This document shows, one piece after another, positions 1 through 6,624 of a stretch of DNA of 8,146 nt. Under the pieces are notes generated by a model that was given only the letters and a program-made list of their open reading frames with translations, was not told where the DNA came from and ran no database searches. Position numbers and translations under genes: made by a program. Source of the DNA: Opitutales bacterium (lineage in GTDB: Bacteria > Verrucomicrobiota > Verrucomicrobiae > Opitutales > CAG-312); NCBI GenBank assembly GCA_017623955.1, contig JAGAOA010000164.1, forward strand, positions 1 to 8,146. Reading direction: 5' to 3'. Each line of letters starts with the position of its first letter. Position 1 is the stretch's first letter.

Positions 1-23
1 CACTCACAAAAGCTAAGAAGTAA
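1..23 (+). CDS. possible C-terminal tail of a rightward gene
   Basis: In frame 3 the first bases read Leu-Thr-Lys-Ala-Lys-Lys and then TAA at 21-23, directly in front of the hairpin at 26-52. A lysine-rich tail ending right at a terminator that would also work on this strand is what the end of a convergent gene looks like. Only six codons are visible, so nothing can be said about the product, and an open stretch this short can easily be chance. It needs the sequence to the left of the window. Confidence 0.22.
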
Positions 24-52
24 AAAAAATGCTACAATTATTGTAGCATTTT
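22..52 (-). terminator. intrinsic terminator of the leftward sugar operon, probably bidirectional
   Basis: Bases 26-37 pair perfectly with 41-52 (12 bp, core GCTACAA/TTGTAGC, 3-base loop). On the minus strand the stem is followed by a continuous T run from the A tract at 22-25, the classic stem plus U-tract of a Rho-independent terminator, starting 21 nt after the MFS stop codon. On the plus strand the stem ends in TTTTA, so it can also stop transcription arriving from the left. Seen directly in the sequence; termination itself is inferred. Confidence 0.85.
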
Positions 53-72
53 ATTCCTGTGTTGTTTTAGAT

Positions 73-1239
73 TTAAGCGTCCTTTAGATTCTTAAACGAC
101 AACAATAATATATATAGAACACATAGTGCTGGAACAACAAATCCAATCAATACGCCATAAGAGTCTGCAACATATCCCATAATTGGAGGTATTATTGCTC
201 CACCAAAAATTGCAGTAATCATCAATCCAGAAAGCTCATTAGATTTCTCCGGCATTTTGTCTATTGCCATCGAAAATATCAATGGAAAAATATTTGCATA
301 TCCCAGTGCAATTACAAATAAAGCAATGGTTGTTAAAATGTTACTTTCAGGCAATAACATTGAAAACCCCAACAATGCCATTACTGCTGATACCACCAAG
401 AATATGCGTGGCTTTATAAAGCGCAAGATAAACGCTCCAAATAATCTAGCAACCATTATAGCTAAAAAGAAATACGTTACATATTGTGTTGCCAATGCAC
501 TAGAAACTCCAAACTTATCTGTAAAATAAATAGGCATTCCACTTGCAACACATATTTCCGCACCTACATAGACAAAAATTCCCAATACCATAGAAAATAC
601 ATATCCATTACCTAACAACTTCAAACATGATGCTATGGAAACAACGCCATCGCTTTTGCTCTCTTGAATTTTTAAAGATGCTACGCTAATCATTGTAAAT
701 ATAATTCCGATTGCGAATATTGTAAAAACTAAATTCCATTCAAAGGCCTTGTCATGATTAGCATCGGTAGACGAACCAGCAAACAATGCGAGAACAAAAA
801 ATACAATAGGTGCAGTATTTGAACCGATTGCCTTTATGAATTGTCCCAAAGAAAGATTACTAGAATATTTGCCTTCATCTGAAACATCGCGCATTATAGG
901 ATTTCCTGCCACCTGCAATACAGCAGCTCCCGCCCCTAGCAATAATACCGCACTTAAGAATACAGCATAACTTGATATACCTGCAACAAGAACTGTAATT
1001 ACACTTATCAAAGCTAGAGCTAAACCTATCAGCAAGGTTTTCTTTTTGCTAATTTTATCTTGCAAAATCCCCATAGGAACAGACAGAACACCAAACATTA
1101 TAAGACCTGCCAAAGAGACCAACTGTGCATCAAAATTACTCAGTTGAAATGTATCTTTTGCCTTGCCGACAAATGTTGATACGGCATCACCAAAGCCCAT
1201 ACATAGAAAAGCTAAAAATATTGGAAATGTTTTTTTCAT
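73..1239 (-). CDS. MFS sugar:proton symporter, FucP/GluP-like
   Basis: This inner-membrane transporter of 388 residues has about 12 hydrophobic segments, the usual length for the fucose/glucose permease branch of the major facilitator superfamily. Family signs are the loop 2-3 signature around Asp61-Lys67 (DKISKKK), LQVAGNP at 108-114 in helix 4, the VYVGAE stretch at 223-228 and FGGAIIPPIMGYVAD at 345-359 in helix 11. Members carry fucose, glucose/galactose, mannose or amino sugars with protons; the substrate cannot be read from sequence alone. It is the last gene of the operon, 19 nt after the GH2 stop and just before the terminator, which suggests that it imports the sugar released by that enzyme. 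No Shine-Dalgarno sequence is visible before its ATG. Family assignment is firm and the substrate (mannose or a relative) is inference. Confidence 0.9.
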   Translation of the reverse strand: MKKTFPIFLAFLCMGFGDAVSTFVGKAKDTFQLSNFDAQLVSLAGLIMFGVLSVPMGILQDKISKKKTLLIGLALALISVITVLVAGISSYAVFLSAVLLLGAGAAVLQVAGNPIMRDVSDEGKYSSNLSLGQFIKAIGSNTAPIVFFVLALFAGSSTDANHDKAFEWNLVFTIFAIGIIFTMISVASLKIQESKSDGVVSIASCLKLLGNGYVFSMVLGIFVYVGAEICVASGMPIYFTDKFGVSSALATQYVTYFFLAIMVARLFGAFILRFIKPRIFLVVSAVMALLGFSMLLPESNILTTIALFVIALGYANIFPLIFSMAIDKMPEKSNELSGLMITAIFGGAIIPPIMGYVADSYGVLIGFVVPALCVLYILLLSFKNLKDA

Positions 1240-1258
1240 AGATATTTATATTTTATGG

Positions 1259-3622
1259 TTAGTTACGTTTGATATCTAAAGCTTTAACCCATTTTTTACA
1301 TTGGTCAAGATTGAACGGAGGTGTTCCATACAAATAGTGATTTTCGAGTTTTTTACCATCAACAGTGTATTCAATAATGAGCATACCTTGATCTTTTTGT
1401 TTTTCTAATGTTGCTAATTTTTTTAAAGAATTTGCATCTATTGTAACATCATCAATTTCTAATAAAACCTTCTTACTATCCAAATCACTAACTTTTACTG
1501 ATACCTTTCTAGGTTTTAGCATTTCGTTAGAGCAAACTACTTCAAAATCATCATTAATCATAACACAAGTAGTTTCTTGAACACGTTTAATAAAGTAATA
1601 AGCCAACTTTTTAGAATTGTAATAGTCTGTAACAGAATCAGAAATTACAGGCCAACCATCGCGTAAATTCCACCATAAAATACCACTTTTATCGCCTTTT
1701 TTTGTACGCATCATTTCTATGAAATATTTTTTAGCTTCGGCTTGAACAAATTGAGATGCTGCAATAAAGTCATCTAAATCATTTGGAACGTCTCCAAATA
1801 GGATTTTTGTTTGACGTGCCATAAGGCGATTTCTACCAGCTTCGTACCCATGTTTTTGCCATTCAAACGACGTTACTGCTTTGCACTGCCATTCATGATT
1901 GAAGTCAATCCCCTTTTCTCCATTGCCCCATGGATGAACACAATCTTTTGAGAACATTTTTTCCAACGACTCTCTATTTGGACAACCATGATAGCCTATT
2001 TCACTTACAAACTTAGCCGAAGACTTTGTGTAGAATGGCGTTTTATAATATCCTCTAGGTCCCCAAAGATGATCCTCTGATGGTTTTGCCTTTCCGCTAT
2101 ACACATCAGGAGAAACGTATGGAGAACTTGGCAAATATGGACGAGTTATATCTTCACTAAAGAGAACTCTCGGCAAAACTTCTCGACTAATTTCATCGCG
2201 AGAAGGATCGATTTTAAACTCTCTGAAACCCCAATTTAGAGCAATATCATTTTCTTTGTTACCTGCCCACATTGCAATAGATGGGTGCGAACGCAAGCGA
2301 CGAACAATTTGTTGAACTTCGTATGCAATCTCTTTTTTAAATTTATCTGATTGAGCAGCAAGAGAACATCCCATTGTAAAATCTTGCCAAATCATTATAC
2401 CGTTTTCATCACAAAATTCGTAGAACTTGTCGCATTCATATACGTTTCCACCCCAACAACGAACCATATTGCAGTTCAAATCTTTCATATTTTCAAGAAC
2501 TTGACCAATTAAAGCCTCATCTCTACTATGCAAACCATCGACTTGTACCCAATTCGTACCAAATGCAAACATTGGTTTGCCGTTAACAATAAATTGGAAC
2601 TTACCGTCTTTGTCTGGATAAACATCGGCATAATCAAGTGCAATGGTTCGAACTCCAATTTTGCGAGTATCACTATCTACAATCTTGCCATTAACATCAG
2701 TCAAAAATAACGTTGCCTCGTAAAGAGCAGGTTCGCCCATAGTGCGAGGCCACCAAAATTCTACATTTTTTAAATCGAACTGACTACGAACACTATTTGA
2801 TTGCCTTCTGTTGTTTTTCCAAGAATAGAAAACTTTGCCATTGCGTTTCAATTCTATATTGTAACGAAGGTCATCGAATTTTTCAAAACGAGTAGCAACT
2901 CTGAATTGTACAGAAATTCTTGCGGTTTTTGCATCGACATCTAGTTTATTGGTCATCCAAAATACATCTTCTAATCGTTCAGGCTTCTGCACATCGACCG
3001 ATACACTCTTCCATATACCAGCAGAAACTAATCGAGGCATAATATCCCAGCCATACATGTGTGGAGCTTTGCGAACTTCCAAGCCATCACAATGTCTTAC
3101 GCGAGTACACGCCATTGCATAAGAATGCTTGTATGCTTCAATAACAACAGAACTTAAAAGAATATCGATTTTATTTTCGCCGTCCTTTAGAAAATCGGTA
3201 ATATCTATTTTATGAGCAATCAACATATTATCAGTGGAACCAACTTTTTTGCCATTTATAAATATATCGGCGAGCGTATCAACACCTTGTAAATTGAGAA
3301 TTGCTCTAGCTTCGTCTTCTAGTTTAGGAGCTGTAAACGTTCTAGAGTACAACCATTGATACCCTTCATATTTGCGAAGCTTATAGACATTATTCTTTAC
3401 TAAAGGATCATCTATAATACCAGCTGCAAGCATATCAATTTCTACGTTTCCAGGAACCTTCGCCTTGATAGTCTTTTCTGGCTTTGCTTTCGATGGATAA
3501 TCTACTCTGGGACGTGGTTGCGCCCAGAAAGACAAATCCCATTCGCCATCAAGCGATACACTTTGTCCCCACACGTTCAATACAAGTATTGAAACAACTG
3601 CAAACGATATCAATTTTTTCAT
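1259..3622 (-). CDS. secreted GH2 beta-mannosidase-like exo-glycosidase
   Basis: 787 residues, normal for GH2 beta-mannosidases. A Sec signal peptide (1-19, cut expected after Trp-Gly and before Gln20) exports it to the periplasm or beyond; there is no lipobox Cys. Next come the sugar-binding jelly roll (about 20-210, with KAPHMYGWDIMPR at 185-197), an Ig-like domain (about 215-325), and the TIM barrel (about 330-680, with NMVRCWGGNVYE at 385-396 and the IWQDF strand at 411-415). The acid/base should be Glu457 in GNKEND and the nucleophile Glu541 in FVSEIGYHG. A small beta domain closes the protein. The residue before Glu457 is Lys, where clan GH-A normally has Asn. The start ATG overlaps the gmhA stop by one base and has a good ribosome binding site. 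The expected reaction is release of terminal beta-mannosyl residues; related GH2 activities such as exo-glucosaminidase are not excluded. Confidence 0.9.
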   Translation of the reverse strand: MKKLISFAVVSILVLNVWGQSVSLDGEWDLSFWAQPRPRVDYPSKAKPEKTIKAKVPGNVEIDMLAAGIIDDPLVKNNVYKLRKYEGYQWLYSRTFTAPKLEDEARAILNLQGVDTLADIFINGKKVGSTDNMLIAHKIDITDFLKDGENKIDILLSSVVIEAYKHSYAMACTRVRHCDGLEVRKAPHMYGWDIMPRLVSAGIWKSVSVDVQKPERLEDVFWMTNKLDVDAKTARISVQFRVATRFEKFDDLRYNIELKRNGKVFYSWKNNRRQSNSVRSQFDLKNVEFWWPRTMGEPALYEATLFLTDVNGKIVDSDTRKIGVRTIALDYADVYPDKDGKFQFIVNGKPMFAFGTNWVQVDGLHSRDEALIGQVLENMKDLNCNMVRCWGGNVYECDKFYEFCDENGIMIWQDFTMGCSLAAQSDKFKKEIAYEVQQIVRRLRSHPSIAMWAGNKENDIALNWGFREFKIDPSRDEISREVLPRVLFSEDITRPYLPSSPYVSPDVYSGKAKPSEDHLWGPRGYYKTPFYTKSSAKFVSEIGYHGCPNRESLEKMFSKDCVHPWGNGEKGIDFNHEWQCKAVTSFEWQKHGYEAGRNRLMARQTKILFGDVPNDLDDFIAASQFVQAEAKKYFIEMMRTKKGDKSGILWWNLRDGWPVISDSVTDYYNSKKLAYYFIKRVQETTCVMINDDFEVVCSNEMLKPRKVSVKVSDLDSKKVLLEIDDVTIDANSLKKLATLEKQKDQGMLIIEYTVDGKKLENHYLYGTPPFNLDQCKKWVKALDIKRN

Positions 3623-4212
3623 TATTTTCCTTCCTTGTTATATATTAGAGATTTTTCAATTTCTTGTACTAAAATATGTATGACTTTTATATGAATCTCT
3701 TGAGCTCTATCAGAATACTCGCTATATGGAGCTCGAATTTCTACGTCGGCAAATTCTCCTAGCTTTCCACCCGATTTACCTGTTAAAGCTACAACTTTAA
3801 TACCCATTTGTATTGCAAGCTTTGAAGCTCTTAAAATATTTTCGGAATTACCGCTAGTACTAATAGCCAACAAAACATCGCCACTTTTACCGAGAGCCTC
3901 AACATATCGAGAAAATACATCTTGCGGATCAAAATCATTGACTGAACATGTTATGAAAGCAGGATCATTTATTGCGATAGCTGCTAAGGCTCGACGATTT
4001 TTTCTAAATCTGGCTGTTAGTTCTTCGCAAAAATGAGTCGCATCGCAAAGCGAACCACCATTTCCACATGCCAAGATTTTTCCACCTCCATTCAAAGATG
4101 CAACCATAACATCTACGGCTTGAGCAATTTTTTCTATATTTTGCTCGTTTGCGATAAATGTACTTAACGCATTTGATGCTTCTTTTAAAGTTGATAATAT
4201 TGAATTTTTCAT
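3622..4212 (-). CDS. gmhA: GmhA-type SIS sugar-phosphate isomerase
   Basis: This cytoplasmic SIS-domain protein has 196 residues from the ATG at 4212, against about 192 for E. coli GmhA. The phosphate loop CGNGGS is at 49-54 and ISTSGNS at 117-123. The catalytic zinc set matches known GmhA enzymes one for one: His60, Glu64, Gln171 and His179 (spacings 4, 107, 8), with Asp93 and Asp168 also kept, and the C-terminal QEIHIKVIHIL is nearly identical to E. coli GmhA as I recall it. Known GmhA converts sedoheptulose 7-phosphate to D-glycero-D-manno-heptose 7-phosphate for LPS. Here the neighbours are a ROK kinase (1-nt gap), a GH2 hydrolase (1-nt overlap) and a sugar symporter, so it may act catabolically on a manno-sugar phosphate. 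A longer TTG start at 4239 adds nine residues but runs into the kinase gene and is not preferred. The fold is certain; the in vivo substrate is open. Confidence 0.92.
   Translation of the reverse strand: MKNSILSTLKEASNALSTFIANEQNIEKIAQAVDVMVASLNGGGKILACGNGGSLCDATHFCEELTARFRKNRRALAAIAINDPAFITCSVNDFDPQDVFSRYVEALGKSGDVLLAISTSGNSENILRASKLAIQMGIKVVALTGKSGGKLGEFADVEIRAPYSEYSDRAQEIHIKVIHILVQEIEKSLIYNKEGK
3629..3636 (-). promoter_or_regulatory. Shine-Dalgarno sequence of the GH2 gene
   Basis: On the minus strand AAGGAAGG lies 6 nt before the GH2 ATG at 3622, inside the last codons of gmhA. It is the best ribosome binding site in the window; the kinase, transporter and 412-residue genes show none. 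With the TAATG stop/start overlap it suggests that the hydrolase is translated partly independently of the isomerase. Confidence 0.75.
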
Positions 4213-4213
4213 A

Positions 4214-5191
4214 CTAAAGATTTCCCCTGTAACCTTCAATGGCTACCGAAACGGCAGCGTAATCGCCTATTGAATTTCCCAATATAGCCGGAACAACCTT
4301 GCACACCGATGCAGATTGTTCTAAAGCATCGTAAGCAATAGCCCTATTCATCGCCTCTGAAAGTAAATTTTGAGAACGTTCAAAAATACTACCAATGACA
4401 ATCTTTTCCGGATTTAAAATATCTATCAGAATAGATACGCCCCTACCTAGATATTCTCCACATTCGCGATAAATTTCTATTGCGTCTTTATCGCCATTTT
4501 TAGCAGCTTCCGCTACCGATTTAGCACTTATTTCAGAAAGTTCACTCATCGACTTGCAATAACAACATTTCTTGCCCATCTGAAAAAGCTCCATTGCCCG
4601 AACTCTCGCAGCCTGAGCAATACCAGAACCACTACAAAAACCTTCAAATGATCCACGTTTTCCATAACCGACTGCACCAAATTTCTCTAGACGAATATGA
4701 CCAACTTCACCCGCATTACCATTTGTACCATCATAAAGCTTGCCATTTAATATCAATCCAGCACCAAGCCCTGTACCAAAGGTCATAAAAACCATATTTT
4801 GCGTTCCTTTTCCAGCACCAAACTTCCATTCGGCAAGAGCACACGCATTGGCATCATTTTGTATGAAAGTAGCAACTCCAAATTTATCTTTGAAAATTTT
4901 TACAATTTCTACATTGTCCCAACCAATCAAATTTGGAGGCGACATTATCAGTCCTAATTTGCTATCAAGAGGACCTCCACAACTTATCCCAATTGAACAA
5001 ATATCGCAGACATTTATACTGCGTTTCGATGTTATTTCTTCTATTATATTAAAAATTGTCTCAATAGATTCTTTCCAAGATAACGTTGCAAACTGCACTC
5101 GCTCACATATTTGAAATGTACCATTTTCTTCTAGAGCCAAAACTACTGCTGTCTTTGTGCCTCCTATATCAATTCCTACAAAAGTTTTCAT
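4214..5191 (-). CDS. ROK-family sugar kinase (hexokinase-like)
   Basis: This cytoplasmic ATP-dependent sugar kinase of 325 residues is the first gene of the operon. The N-terminal ATP-binding DIGGTKT is at 8-14, the sugar-binding QNDANA at 111-116 contains the catalytic Asp113, phosphate-binding GTGLGAG is at 139-145, and the EVGHI motif with His165 is at 162-166. The usual ROK zinc motif CxCGxxGC is absent: the aligned stretch near 174-183 reads VGYGKRGSFE, with the three Cys replaced by Val, Tyr and Ser. I recall a ROK branch with this GYGK...SFEGFCSG pattern, so it is probably a lineage feature, not damage. A CCYC cluster sits at 209-212. There is no helix-turn-helix extension, so it is a kinase and not a NagC/XylR-type regulator. 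ROK kinases act on glucose, mannose, fructose, allose or N-acetylhexosamines; with a mannosidase-like partner, mannokinase activity is the natural guess. No Shine-Dalgarno precedes the ATG. Confidence 0.9.
   Translation of the reverse strand: MKTFVGIDIGGTKTAVVLALEENGTFQICERVQFATLSWKESIETIFNIIEEITSKRSINVCDICSIGISCGGPLDSKLGLIMSPPNLIGWDNVEIVKIFKDKFGVATFIQNDANACALAEWKFGAGKGTQNMVFMTFGTGLGAGLILNGKLYDGTNGNAGEVGHIRLEKFGAVGYGKRGSFEGFCSGSGIAQAARVRAMELFQMGKKCCYCKSMSELSEISAKSVAEAAKNGDKDAIEIYRECGEYLGRGVSILIDILNPEKIVIGSIFERSQNLLSEAMNRAIAYDALEQSASVCKVVPAILGNSIGDYAAVSVAIEGYRGNL
4223..4228 (-). promoter_or_regulatory. weak Shine-Dalgarno deciding the gmhA start
   Basis: AGGGGA on the minus strand ends 10 nt before the ATG at 4212-4210, inside the end of the ROK gene, whose stop codon is at 4216-4214. 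It supports the ATG over the in-frame TTG at 4239-4237, for which no comparable purine box is evident. The resulting 1-nt gap to the kinase stop is a typical coupled junction. Confidence 0.45.
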
Positions 5192-5197
5192 AATATG

Positions 5198-5209
5198 TTA
5201 AACGTTTAA
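5198..5209. promoter_or_regulatory. 12-bp palindrome, candidate operator of the sugar operon
   Basis: TTAAACGTTTAA is a perfect palindrome centred on CG, 6 nt before the kinase start codon in the 76-nt gap (5192-5267). A central CG flanked by A/T arms is the shape of many LacI/GalR-family operators. At this place a bound repressor would block elongation or early initiation of the whole kinase-isomerase-hydrolase-transporter unit. No convincing promoter was found in the gap: TTTACA and TAAACT lie only 15 nt apart. No regulator gene is in the window. Confidence 0.45.
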
Positions 5210-5267
5210 GATGTTGTTTAAATTTTGCAAGTTTATTGTGATAAATATATTGTAAAATAGGCAAAAA

Positions 5268-6506
5268 CTACTTTTTCTTAGGCTGTCTCGCTTCCAAATA
5301 CTCGCCTACAAGTTTAAATGTTTGTTTGAATTTCTCGGCTGTAATTTTGTCTTTGTTTTCAGACACATAAAAATCAACATAACACATTGCAAGCTTTGCA
5401 GACGTATTACGCATCAAAGAATACGCACACGTTATAAACATAACGCCCGTTCGTAAATCATCAGGATTATAGTCTGCCAGCGATTTGCCTTGCTTTATAT
5501 GTTGCACCATTTTCTCAGCTGTATCAAGGTCGGAAATATAAAACATTGAACGTTCGATAGGAGCATAAGTTCCCTTTGCATAAAAATCACCCCACAATAA
5601 ATCTGCAGCAACGGTAGAAAAACTGCCAACTTCGTAAGGTGAAGAAATCGACAATTGCAATTTAAACATATTTTGCCAAAGTTCTTTTTCTGAATTTGTC
5701 ATAACTTTTCCACGCAATCGATAGTCTTCTGCCAACGAAGAAAATAAAGATATTATATTCAGACGAGTATAATTATCGGCAAAGTCAAATTTTTTCTCCA
5801 ACACATCAATCAGAAAGGGCTTAGATCTAAACGCTTCTCTGAAAAACATAAACAAAAGATGATTTAATTCGTCTTTGGTTGCCATTTGTGCATGTTCAGA
5901 ACAAAACAAATTATACAAAATTTCCGCCGACTGCCCCGTATGATAATTTTTTAGCGTTTGCCAAAAAACATTTTTATCTGCAATAGGCGATGACTCTAAA
6001 ATATCCCATTCCGACAACTCAAAATACTGTTCTGCACAAGATGTTCTACCAGTTCTTACATCTTTTGCTATTACAAATACCGAGTAAATTCCACTTTCTG
6101 AACTATCTTCAAAAAAAAGTTGTTCCGCTTCTTTTGACCAAACAACTGATGGATTTCTCTCTTTATTAGTCTCAATAGAAACACCTTTTTTTACAGATAT
6201 AATATTCCCACTGGGAGCTCTTACTACAATATCATATACAACACTCCCATTACCCGATACATTTGCAAAAATTGAAAATACAGAAAAATATTCACCCTTG
6301 TAAATCTTCGTAACCGATGAAAGCGACATATTTTTTGAGACAGACTTATTTAAAAAGTCTAAATTTTTATCCAATCTTGAAATGATAATATGACTTACAA
6401 ACTCTTTATCGACATCATTTTGTGATACACTCGCCTTTTTTTGTACCGCCAACAACGGAACAAATGAAAGCATTACAAAAATAATAATATTCAAGACGTA
6501 CTTCAT
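5268..6506 (-). CDS. secreted protein of unknown function, 412 residues
   Basis: I do not recognise this protein. It has a clear Sec signal peptide (1-20, ending PLLA before Val-Gln) and no lipobox, so it is exported. Residues about 60-165 are strand-rich and look like an Ig-like or other beta-sandwich domain, with YDIVVRAPSGNIISVKKG at 91-108 and an ESGIYSVFVIAKD strand pair at 137-149. Residues about 175-405 are mainly helical with many aromatics (FWQTLKNYHTG, LLFMFFREAF, LLWGDFY) and look like a repeat-type helical domain. No catalytic motif stands out. Cys157, Cys202, Cys360 and Cys375 are the only cysteines. The lysine-rich end (PKKK) lies 76 nt before the kinase start on the same strand, so read-through into the sugar operon is possible. 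The ATG at 6506 is preferred because the signal peptide starts there; no Shine-Dalgarno is seen. A glycan-binding or envelope role is only a guess from context. Confidence 0.85.
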   Translation of the reverse strand: MKYVLNIIIFVMLSFVPLLAVQKKASVSQNDVDKEFVSHIIISRLDKNLDFLNKSVSKNMSLSSVTKIYKGEYFSVFSIFANVSGNGSVVYDIVVRAPSGNIISVKKGVSIETNKERNPSVVWSKEAEQLFFEDSSESGIYSVFVIAKDVRTGRTSCAEQYFELSEWDILESSPIADKNVFWQTLKNYHTGQSAEILYNLFCSEHAQMATKDELNHLLFMFFREAFRSKPFLIDVLEKKFDFADNYTRLNIISLFSSLAEDYRLRGKVMTNSEKELWQNMFKLQLSISSPYEVGSFSTVAADLLWGDFYAKGTYAPIERSMFYISDLDTAEKMVQHIKQGKSLADYNPDDLRTGVMFITCAYSLMRNTSAKLAMCYVDFYVSENKDKITAEKFKQTFKLVGEYLEARQPKKK

Positions 6507-6518
6507 TATCGTTTAAGT

Positions 6519-6546
6519 ATTAAAATAAAAATATTTGTGTTGTCGA
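6519..6546 (-). promoter_or_regulatory. weak candidate promoter of the 412-residue gene
   Basis: On the minus strand TCGACA (6546-6541), a 16-bp spacer and TTTAAT (6524-6519) each match five of six sigma70 consensus bases. The -10 ends only 12 nt before the ATG, so the transcript leader would be about 5 nt, which is unusually short. Real but leaderless transcription, or a chance match in AT-rich DNA, are both possible. Confidence 0.3.
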
Positions 6547-6550
6547 TTTA

Positions 6551-6562
6551 TTTTGTACAAAA
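6551..6562. repeat. 12-bp palindrome in the divergent promoter region
   Basis: TTTTGTACAAAA is a perfect palindrome just upstream of the leftward promoter-like pair and about 60 nt upstream of the rightward -35. It could be a regulator site serving both divergent genes. Palindromes of this size arise a few times by chance in 8 kb of AT-rich DNA, so position is its only support. Confidence 0.3.
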
Positions 6563-6624
6563 AATATAATTAATTTGCTATTTCACATCGAGTAAAACAC
6601 GATAAAACAACAAATATACAATGT

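Noticed and set aside
257..529. Rightward open frame inside the MFS gene
   Set aside because: Shadow of a membrane protein gene with clear FucP-type motifs on the other strand; no upstream signals and no recognisable product.
2528..2710. Rightward 60-codon frame inside the GH2 gene
   Set aside because: Antisense to the conserved start of the TIM barrel; short and without recognisable features.
4213..4239. N-terminal extension of gmhA from a TTG start at 4239, adding nine residues
   Set aside because: It uses TTG, overlaps the kinase gene by 26 nt and has no better ribosome site. The ATG at 4212 gives the normal GmhA length, and its residue numbering differs by one from E. coli GmhA.
4594..5114. 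Two overlapping rightward frames inside the ROK gene (4594-4788 and 4740-5114)
   Set aside because: Both are antisense to the kinase motifs NDANA and GTGLGAG; their translations show no family resemblance.
4214..5191. ROK protein as a transcriptional repressor of the operon
   Set aside because: ROK repressors (NagC/Mlc/XylR) carry an N-terminal helix-turn-helix of about 80 residues. This protein starts directly at the ATP-binding motif and keeps the catalytic Asp.
5192..5267. A terminator between the 412-residue gene and the kinase
   Set aside because: I found only direct ACAAT repeats and no stable stem with a T run, so read-through from the upstream gene cannot be excluded.
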